From: Bursaphelenchus xylophilus
Lineage: Eukaryota; Nematoda; Chromadorea; Rhabditida; Aphelenchoididae
Direction: 5' to 3'
Length of the DNA: 64,000 bases
Assembly (NCBI GenBank): GCA_904066235.2
Contig: CAJFCV020000001.1
Span: 14,565,291-14,629,290, forward strand
Shown one piece after another: positions 55,451-64,000 of this stretch. Within the stretch, counting starts at the first letter, position 1. Each line of letters begins with the position of its first letter. A program made the translations under genes and the position numbers. The notes below the pieces were generated by a model, which was given only the letters and a program-made list of their open reading frames with translations, made no database searches and was not told the origin of the DNA.

Positions 55451-56493
55451 AAATAAAATTTACAACTATCTTCAACACTACATAACAATGGTCAACGATC
55501 ATATTTTACATACAAAAAATTTAATATTTTAAAAAAATCTTTCTAAAAAAAATCCAAAAGATCCAAAAAATTCAAAAAATTTCATTTATTCAATTCAAAA
55601 AAAAAAATTAGCCCGGTAATTGTAACAAGAACCAGGAGATGAACAGGAGCGAATAATGAAGAGATGGAAAATACGAAAAATGATGGAAATTCGAGTAAAA
55701 ACGTTAATATAGTTTAACAACCCGTCAATGTGTAGTTACAAACAGCTGGAAAGGATAACATACATAGAATAAATAATCGCTTCGGACTTTCCGAAATTCT
55801 CTGGAGACATTTTGGGAGGGGGGAAAGTTCGGGAATTTGGGGAAAAACCGGGATTTTTAGCCTAAAAAATCCGAAAAATCTCGAAAAAAATCGGTAAATT
55901 TGGTTTATAAATTAAACTTTTTTTTGAATAAATAACTGTTTTAAAATAAATCTACATAAAAAATATTGTTTAAAATCAAATTTACAGCCTTCAAATCGGA
56001 TTTTCATTACTTTTTAGGACCAAAAAAAATTTTTAATTTTCAAAAATTTTCAAAAATTCCAAAAAAATCATCAAAAATTCCAAAAATTTTTCAAGAATTC
56101 GAAAAAAAATTCAAAAATTAAAAAAAAATTCCAAAAATTTTCAAAAAATTTTCAAAAATTAAAAAAATTTTTCGAAAATTCCAAAACATTTTTCAAAAAT
56201 TAAAAAATTTTTTCAAAAATTCCAAAAAATTTTCAAAAATTTCAAAAAATTCTTCAAAAATTCCAAAAAATTTTTCAAAAATTCCAAAAAATTTCCAAAA
56301 ATTTTAAAAAATTTCAAAAATTCCAAAAAAATTTTCAAAAATTCCAAAAATTTTCAAAATTTTTTCCAAAAACTCCCGATTAATCCCTTCGAAGACCCTA
56401 CAACTCCGAAAATCTGAACCATTAAGCATCTAGAACATATATTCGATAACATTTCCGACCCGAGGCAGTTGAGAACTCTTCCTATTTTTACAG
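55451..56493. other. Region downstream of the last minus-strand gene
   Basis: 55600-55820 is unique and may be 3' UTR of the minus-strand gene. 56030-56370 is a low-complexity run of AAAAATTCCAAAAAATTTTC-type words. Confidence 0.5.
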
Positions 56494-59400
56494 TCAGTTG
56501 CCCGAGGCGTTCGGGGCGTTCGCTGGGGGATTGTTGGCGGCCACCAACTCCACCAGCGGCACCAACTTTTGTTTGCCGTTCTCGTCGGTCAGGATCCGGC
56601 AACCCATTGCGGCCACCAGTCGGGGGCCGTCGATGAACTGGGAGCAGTTCTGAAAACCCGATTTTTAGAGATTTTTGAGTCGAAAAATGGAAAAAGACAA
56701 TTTTTTAAACATCGACTAGCCCCATTTCACACCTCACAATGTCATCTACACCTCAAAATTTGCATAATTTCATAAAAAATTTTTTTTTTGGAAAAAACGA
56801 GATTTTTTAGAGATTTTTGAGTTGAAAAATGGGGGAAATATATTTTTAAACATCTATTAGGCCCATTTCACACCTTACACTGTCATTTCCACCTCAAAAT
56901 TTGCATAATTTCATAAAAAATTTTTTTGAAAAAACAAGAGTTCTTGAGATTTTTGAGTTGAAAAATGGAAAAAACAATTTTTAAACATCTATTGGCTCCA
57001 TTTCACACGTCACACTGTCATTTCCACCACAAAATTAGCATAATTCCATAAAAAATTTTTTAGAAAAAAACGAGATTTTTTAGATTTTTGAGTTGTAAAA
57101 TGGGGGAAATATATTTTTAAACATCTATAAGGCCCATTTCACACCTCACACTGCTATTTCCGCCTCAAAATTTGCATAATTTCATAAAAAATTTTTTTGA
57201 AAAACGGGATTTTTTAGAGATTTTTCAATAGAAAAATGGGGGAAAAACATTTTTAAACATCTATTGGCTCCATTTCACACCTCAAACTTTCATTTCAACC
57301 TCAAAATTTGCATAATTTCATAAAAAATTTTTTTTGAAAAAACGGGATTTTTTGAAAATATCAACCAAAAAATAGAAAAAATAAAACAAAAAATGCCTAC
57401 TAACATCCCACTAGACCTCACAGTATCATCGCCACCAAAAAATTTGCATTTTCAAAAAATTTTTCAAAATGAAAATTTTCAAAATTTCGACCAAAAAATC
57501 GCTAAAATTACAGTCCAAAGACTCCATAAACGTTCTTTACTCTCTAACACACATAAAAAAATGATTTCTCCATAATTTTTAAATTCAAAAACCCAAATTT
57601 CCGGAAAAAATTATTATATCTCCTTACCTCAAAAATTTCCAAAAGTCGTTGTTGGTTCTCGTGGCAATCCACGCACAGTGCTCGGAGGGTGGTTAAACCG
57701 TGATGCAGCTGAAAAATATCAAAACTCTTCATTTTTGTACTTATTTTGAAAAAAAAAAATTTTATTTTTACCCAACAAATTTCAAAAAATCACAATTTTT
57801 CTATCAAAAAATCGGTCCAAAAAATTCAATAAACACAAAATTCAACGTATTTTACCCATTAAAAATACCGAAAGTTCAAAAAAAAATCCAAAAAATTTCT
57901 AAAAAAAATCAAAAAATCACAATTTTTCTATCAAAAAATCGGTTAAAAAAATTTAACATAAACACAAAACCCTACGTGACGTATTTTACCCTTAAAAAAA
58001 TACCGAAAGTCCAAAAAAAATCCAAAAAATTTTCAAAAAAAAACTCAAAAAAATCACAATTTTTCCCAAAAACTCGGTCTAAAAAATTCAACATGAATTA
58101 CAAAAGTCACCCTGACGTATTTTACTCATTAAAAATACAAAAAAACCCAAAAAATTTGCAAAAAAAATTTCAAAAAATCACAATTTTTCCATCAAAAAAT
58201 CGGTTCAAAAAACTCAATATTCCTTACAAAGGACATGTTGACGTATTTTACCCATTAAAAATGCCAAAAAATCCAAAAAAAAATTCAAAAAATTTTAAAA
58301 GAAAAATTCAAAAAACCTAATTTTTCCCAAAAAACTCGGTCTAAAAAATTCAACATGAATTACAAAAGTCACCCCGAAGTATTTTACTCATTAAAAATTC
58401 GAAAAAATTGAAAAAAAAAATAAAAAAAAATCCAAAAAATTTCAAAAAATCACAACTTTTCAATCAAAAAATCGGTTCAAAAAACTCAATATTCATTGCA
58501 AAGGACATGCAGACGTATTTTACCCATTAAAAATGCCAAAAATAAAAAAAAATTTCAAAAAATTTTCAAAAAAAAATTTCAAAAAACCTAATTTTTCCCA
58601 AAAAAATCAGTTCAAAAGCGTTTTTTTTTACCCCTCAAATGATGATCAACTCACCACTGCTGCTCTATCCACATCCTGCTTCATAGTGCATTGGATGACC
58701 AAGTTGATTATGTCCAATTTCCCAGCGGCGAGTTGGTTTCGCAGCGAGTGTCTGCATAGGCCGCCGATGCATCGTATTGTGGCCTGTTTCAGCGACATGA
58801 AAAGGTGTTGGGGAAGGGTTCGGTTGGCGATCAGTTGGAACAGGCGGAGATAGGGGAGGTAGGCCTGCTCCTCCTCGGCTTTCGGGCTCTCTTCGGGCGC
58901 ACGCTGCGCCAAATATTGGCTGAAGAAGAAGTCGGAGCGGTTGCCGAAGATGCCTTCGATGTGTTTGGGGATGCGGTCGCCCTCGTCCTCGTCGTCCTCA
59001 TCGTCTTCGTCCTCCAGGAGCTCCTCTTCTTCGGCCTCTTCCTCCTCCTCCTCGTCGATCGCTTCGTCGGCCAATTCGCGGGTTCGTTCGGCCAAGGCAC
59101 CTAAAAAATACATCGTAAAATGAGTCTTCAAACTCTATTACACTCATTAGAATTCAAACAATGGAAAAATTTGACTTTTCAAGGTTTCGCTGTGAGACCC
59201 CAAATTTTTTGGCATTCTGCTGCAACCGTAAAAACACTGATAAAAACGCTCTAAAATCACATTATAATCCTTTCCACATCAATCTACACCAATTCCAGCG
59301 CTAAATCAGCCACTCCAAGGTTTCGCTGTGAAACCCAAAAATTTTTACGTATTTTGCTAGAACCGTAATAACACAGCTAAAACCACCTGAAAAACACATT

Positions 59401-62400
59401 TTCATCCTTTTCACGTCAATCTACACCAATTCCAGCGCTAAATCAGCAATTCCAAGTTTTCGCTGTGGTACCCAAAAAATCTTTGGCATTCTGTTGCAAC
59501 CATAAAAACACTGTAAAAAATGCTTTAAAAGCTCATTACAAACCTTTTTTCATCAATCTACACCAATTGCAGCGCTAAATCAGCCATTCCAAGTTTTCGC
59601 TGTGGGACCCAAAAATTTTTTGGCTTTCTGTTTCAAATGCATAAACTTAGTCCTCAATGTCTCCAAAACTCTCATAACTCTCTACAACCCTCCAAATCTT
59701 CAAAAAACTCATTCTTATCGCCATTTTCTTGCCCCAATATTCTCCATGACCTTACCCTTGACCAGGGCGAGGTGTTTGGGGTCCAAACGGGCGTGTTTGG
59801 GGAGCGGCTCGTCCCCCGAGTCCAGCGATTTGATCGATGGTGCTTTTGGGGGGTATTGGGCGGTGTTTTCCTTGGCTTCTTGGAGGGTTTTGTCGGCGTT
59901 TTCGTCCTCCTCCATGGGCTCCTCGGGCTCTTCCTTTTTCTCCTCTTTCTCCGTTTTCCCGCCGTTCTCGTCGGCTTTGTGTTTGTTCAGGAGGTGGCGG
60001 ATTGAGTCCTTCATGTATCGCTCCACGGAGAACTCTGAAATATTAAAAAATCAAAACTTTTTTACTTCAAACTTCCAAAAAAACCCAAAAAAATCAAAAA
60101 ATTTCAAAAAAATCTCAAAATTTCCGGAATTTTTTCGCTTTAAAACGGCTCAAAATTAAAATTCGAGCTTTTTAGAGTTCTACTTACTATCCGAATCCTT
60201 TGTTTGCTTTTGTTTTGGGACTTTATGAGCGCCATTTTCCTGATCTTCATCTTGGTCCGGGCTGATCGGCACGTCCGAGCGGGGTATTCGGTTCACATAC
60301 GATGGGATTCTGGAGGGATTATGGGGCGTGCCGGAGACAATCGAGGCCACCGGGCGGTCTTTTAACGCGAAATTCACCTAAAATTTAAAAATGAAAAAAT
60401 TTTTTGAAACCCCAAACATTTTTATAAAACATCGTATTTTAGAAAATTTCAAATCAACTAAAAACACAGTACACACTATTCTACAGCTATTTTACCTTCC
60501 TTTTCAATAAAAATTTGCTTCAAAATATCCAAAAATTCCAAAAATTTGTCAAAATTACCAAAAAATCCACATTTTCGTCAAAAAATTGGCATTTCTGCCC
60601 ATTTCAAGTTTCCAAAATCTCAATAAATAAAATTCAAGAACATTCAAGCCCTCTTTACCCAAAAAAACTCTTTATTTTTTCCAAAAAACCTACCGCTTTC
60701 AAGATTCCACACAAAATTTTGATGGCTTTTTGGCTTTGCACCAGAACGGGGTCATAATTGTTGCGAAAGAGTGAGCAAAAGTAGATAATGTCGATGATCA
60801 TGGGTAGGCGCACGCCGTATTCGTAGCGGTTGTAGCTGCGGCCTTCGGTGATTTCGCGGTCCAGGATTTCGAACAAATCCACCATGAATTGGAGGTTATA
60901 TCGGTGCAGGAAGCACTGAAAATTCATTTTTTACATTGCATAATCAATTTCATTCTAAAAAACTCACTTTGCACGGTACAAAAACCAAAACTTGAAAATC
61001 GCACTGTGGAAAAAATAAAAACAAAAATTTTTCACTATGAAATCAAAATTTTTGGAAATTTCAAAATGTAAAATTCTAAAACAAGATGCCTCACAACGTC
61101 TTGCCATCACAATTTCCCACCAACTTTCTTCGCACCGTGCGAAAATCCCAAAAATGTCCACTGCACCGTGCAAAAAAACAGAACTTCGATTTCGCACAGT
61201 GCGATTAAAAATTTCAAATTTTTTTCTTCATGGAAATATCAAATAAACATTGTAGAACATTTTGAAAACCTCAAACTTTTCAAAAATATTCACTGCACAG
61301 TGCAAAACCCAGAACCTCAAAATCGCACAGTGCAAAAAGTAAAAAACAAAATTTTTCACTGTGAAATCAAAATTTTTGGAAATTTCAAAACGTTAAATTC
61401 TAAAACACGATGCCTCACAATTTTTTTTTCACTACAATTTTCCACCAACTTTCTTCGCACCGTGCGAAAATCCCAAAAATTTCGACTGCACCGTGCAAAA
61501 AAACAAAACTTCAATTTCGCACAGTGCGATTAAAAAATTCAAATTTCTTTCTTTACAAAAATATGAAGTTAACATTGCAGAACATTTTGAAAACCTCAAA
61601 CTTTTCAAAAATCTTCACTGCACAGTGAAAAAAGCACAAACTTTCCATCGCACAGTGCAAATTCCCAAATCCTTTTTATTTCCCGACTGCACTGTGCAAA
61701 TCCCGAAAAAATTTTCAAAAAAATTTAAAAACATTTTACCTTTCGATGTGCCAGATTGGGTTCCCTGAACGACCCGTTGATATCCATGATTTCGGTTTCG
61801 AATTCGCGAGATCTGCACATGTTCACGGCTTGAACAAGGTTGTCGGTTATGGCCAGCAGCTCCGAGAAGGTCTCCCTTTCCAGGGCCTTGTAGCAGTCCT
61901 GCAGGAATGTGGGCTCAGTCTCTAGCAGACTGACAAAGATTTGCTGGACGGCGTGCCGGTTTTCGGCCATTAAAGCGGGATTGCTCCAGATTATGATGAG
62001 GTCCGTCAGGAGGCGGATGTAGAGATCGTCGGCGTTGAAGAACCATTTGTGCAGGTCCTTGATGGCCACGAAGATGCACAGGATCATGTCGTGGCGCAGG
62101 AACTCCACGCGCAACAGGCTCAGCCACTGCGCCAGCTGGTGGCGTCCGATGGTTTCGCGGAAGCTGGAAAAATCCAAAAATTACAGTAACCCGTTATGAA
62201 TTCTGCAGCTCAAAGTTGTAAAAATTAATTAACATGCTTTTATCTGCATTCCACAATATCAACTTGACCAATTTTCTGTAAAATTCCAGAGTTATCAGCA
62301 ATTATATTACTCTAGACACCCAACTATAAAAATCGAAAAATTACAGTAACCCGTTATGAATTCTGCTGCTCAAAGGTGCTAAAATTAATCAACATTCCTT

Positions 62401-64000
62401 TATTTGTATTCTACAACATCAATTTGATTAAGTTTCTGCAAAATTCCAGAGTTATCGGCAATTATATTACTCTAGACACCCTAAATATAAAAATCTCAAA
62501 ATTACAGTAACGCATCAAAAATTCCGCAGCTCAAAGCTTCTAAAATTAATTAACACGCTTTTATCTACACTCTACAACATCAATTTGATTAAATTTGTGT
62601 AAAATTCCAGAGTTATCGGCAATTATATTACTCTAGACACCCAACTATAAAAATCGAAAAATTGCAGTAACCCATCACGAATTCTGCTGCTCAAAGGTGC
62701 TAAAATTAATCAACATTCTTTTATTTGTATTCTACAAAATCAATTTGCATTAATTTCTGCAAAAAATGAGTTATCGGCAATTATATTACTCTAGACACCC
62801 TAAATATAAAAATCTCAAAATTACAGTAACCCACAAACATTTTTTCAATAAAAATCATTAAAAAACACCGATCATGCCTCTCTTTACATTATTAGCCATC
62901 AACTTCCGCAATCTTTCCAAAATTTCCCGAGATATCAGCAATTATATTGTCTTAGGTATCAAGTACAATATCACTGCAAAAAAATCAAAATTTCAATTCA
63001 ATTCCTTTCTTACCACAAATTTCAGAGTCTATTATACCTTTATGATTATAAAATTCCCGTCTATCCACCTATTTTCGCCAACCCTGACACTTTTTATCTT
63101 CTCCATGCCTTCAACCCAAAAAACTTACAACAAAACCCTGGCGGCAGTGTGATAAAAGGTTTGCAAAGCGACCCTCGACCTTCTAAAGGCCACATCTCCA
63201 GTTTCGGTTGGGTCTTCCATGACTCGAATGGCGGCTTCGATGAGGCCCACCGAAAAATGGCAGAGACTTTGGGGATGGAGACGTTGAAAGAAGTCGACGA
63301 CCCTGGTATCATTGGAAACGAAGGACCGGAAGCAGGTCAGGGCCCTCAACGGGACCTGACACAGGTCCTCGGCGCACACAATGGGGATGAAAAGGTCGAG
63401 GTCCATCAGGAAAACTTGGTTTTGCAGCTTCGGGACCACGATTTTCCCGCCATTATCGCCCGAATAGATGTACGTTTCGTTCATGTTGAGGACGTGCGGT
63501 GGGAATACGTTCTTTTCCACATATTGGAGCATCGACATGCGCCAGCCCGACCGCTCTTCGCTGCTGCGGATCAGGTTTTGGCTGGTCTGCGGGTTGCAGG
63601 ATTGGCACCAGGACCGGCCGTTGCTCACCCACTGTTTGATCTGGTTCTTGTTCGTCGACGGAGCGGGATGCCCGCACGCCATCAGGGTTGGGGGAAGACG
63701 ATGGGAGCGCAGGGAGCCGAGCCCAAGACTTGAACATCTGAAATCTCATGGATAACATGAAAAAAAGGCCTCGTTCTGGTCAAAAATGACGTTCAAAACC
63801 AGAGCCATGGCTTTCAAACAACATTTATTCCATTTTCTTCCATTTCCCATCAAAACTTCCTTCAACTTTACCTAAAATTTCAACAAAAAAACAAAAAATT
63901 ATATTACCCTACCTGAGATTATATTGGATGGCTTCATCTTCCACTTCCTCCTCTTCATCGTCCTTATCCGACACCTCGACTATTCCGTGTTCGGAGGGAG
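56494..64000 (-). CDS. Large helical acidic protein, 5' end outside window
   Basis: Nine minus-strand exons keep frame: 64000-63913 (partial), 63737-63129, 62163-61740, 60915-60694, 60377-60188, 60034-59756, 59100-58655, 57708-57628, 56649-56494 (TGA 56496-56494), about 830 codons. In order: an acidic stretch (KDDEEEEVEDEAIQYNL); MACGHPAPSTNKNQ and WCQSC, a possible metal-binding pair; a long leucine-rich helical region (FLMDLDLFIPIVCAEDL, LHKWFFNADDLYIRLLTDLI, FMVDLFEILDRE) resembling ARM/HEAT-type solenoid; a charged linker (DQDEDQENGAHK); a very acidic segment (DEAIDEEEEEEAEEEELLED); another helical region (YLPYLRLFQLIANRTLPQHL); and an alanine-rich tail ending NASGN. No membrane segments. 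I could not name the family. The gene structure itself is well supported. Confidence 0.8.
56740..57360. repeat. Tandem repeat of about 115 bases in the last intron
   Basis: Units: CATCTATTGGCTCCATTTCA, CACCTCACACTGTCATTTCC, CTCAAAATTTGCATAATTTC, GAGATTTTTTAGAGATTTTT. About six copies. Confidence 0.8.
57720..58620. repeat. Tandem repeat of about 125 bases in the next intron
   Basis: Units: AAAATCACAATTTTTCCATC, AAAAAATCGGTTCAAAAAA, TTACAAAGGACATG, GACGTATTTTACCCATTAAA. Seven or eight copies. Confidence 0.8.
59150..59640. repeat. Tandem repeat of about 130 bases with TTGGCATTCTGTTGC
   Basis: Units: TCCAAGTTTTCGCTGTGGGA, CCCAAAAATTTTTTGGCATT, CTGTTGCAACCGTAAAAACA, CATCAATCTACACCAATTCC. Four copies fill the intron between the exons at 59100 and 59756. 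Confidence 0.8.
60960..61720. repeat. Tandem repeat of about 330 bases with GCACNGTGC
   Basis: Two units plus a partial third: TTTCTTCGCACCGTGCGAAA, CACTGCACCGTGCAAAAAAA, CAATTTCGCACAGTGCGATT, ACATTTTGAAAACCTCAAAC, TTCACTGCACAGTGCAAA. Confidence 0.85.
62170..62860. repeat. Tandem repeat of about 160 bases
   Basis: Units: AAAATTACAGTAACCC, GAATTCTGCAGCTCAAAG, AAATTAATTAACATGCTTTT, TTCCAGAGTTATCAGCAAT, TATATTACTCTAGACACCC. About four copies fill most of the intron between 62163 and 63129. Confidence 0.85.

Noticed and set aside
58941..59123. Serine-rich plus-strand frame (PSSSSSSSSSSS type)
   Set aside because: Antisense of the glutamate/aspartate-rich segment of the minus-strand gene.

Overview
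The window looks like nuclear DNA of a rhabditid-type nematode. It is AT-rich, its genes are cut into short exons by introns that end in TTTCAG or TTTTAG, and several start codons lie 2 to 13 bases after a TTTTAG that could be a spliced-leader acceptor. The recognisable proteins (an Islet/LIM-7 LIM-homeobox factor, an FMRFamide-like peptide precursor, a TM2D3 homologue, a GT11 fucosyltransferase and an OST accessory subunit) fit that. I saw no rRNA, tRNA or CRISPR array, and nothing prokaryotic. All gene models were assembled by hand from splice signals, reading-frame phase and protein similarity.

Layout. 102-233: last exon of an unidentified + gene. 662-4989: KRTCAP2-like OST subunit, two exons around a 3.9-kb repeat-filled intron. 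5234-7642: TM2D3-like gene, 245 bases downstream and possibly in the same operon. 8462-11468: six-exon GT11 fucosyltransferase. 12274-16934, minus strand: FLP neuropeptide precursor (92 aa) with a 4.4-kb intron; a small + candidate gene (14417-15393) lies inside that intron. 17-24.3 kb: repeat arrays threaded by a set of phase-compatible + exons that I propose as one or more unannotated genes. 25865-29696, minus strand: unidentified single-pass membrane protein (322 aa). 30-35 kb: intergenic repeats and conserved-looking islands. 35898-50524: lim-7/Islet, nine exons, with a GC-rich upstream promoter and a mariner copy in intron 1. 50.5-56.5 kb: intergenic repeats. 56494-64000, minus strand: last nine exons (830 codons) of a large helical, acidic protein that I could not identify; its 5' end is outside the window.

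The dominant unexplained signal is a self-complementary 9-mer, GCAC-N-GTGC, usually flanked Y and R. It occurs in dense clusters in introns and intergenic DNA from 11.7 kb to 61.7 kb and is almost absent from exons. A second ubiquitous non-coding word is TAAAATACG (or CGTATTTTA). Nearly every long intron also carries its own tandem repeat of roughly 115-195 bases. Transposon traces include two related fold-back elements with long inverted repeats and 9-10 base target duplications, a mariner copy with an intact TA target site, and several fold-back MITEs. One MITE forms almost the whole of TM2D3 intron 1 and supplies its splice donor.
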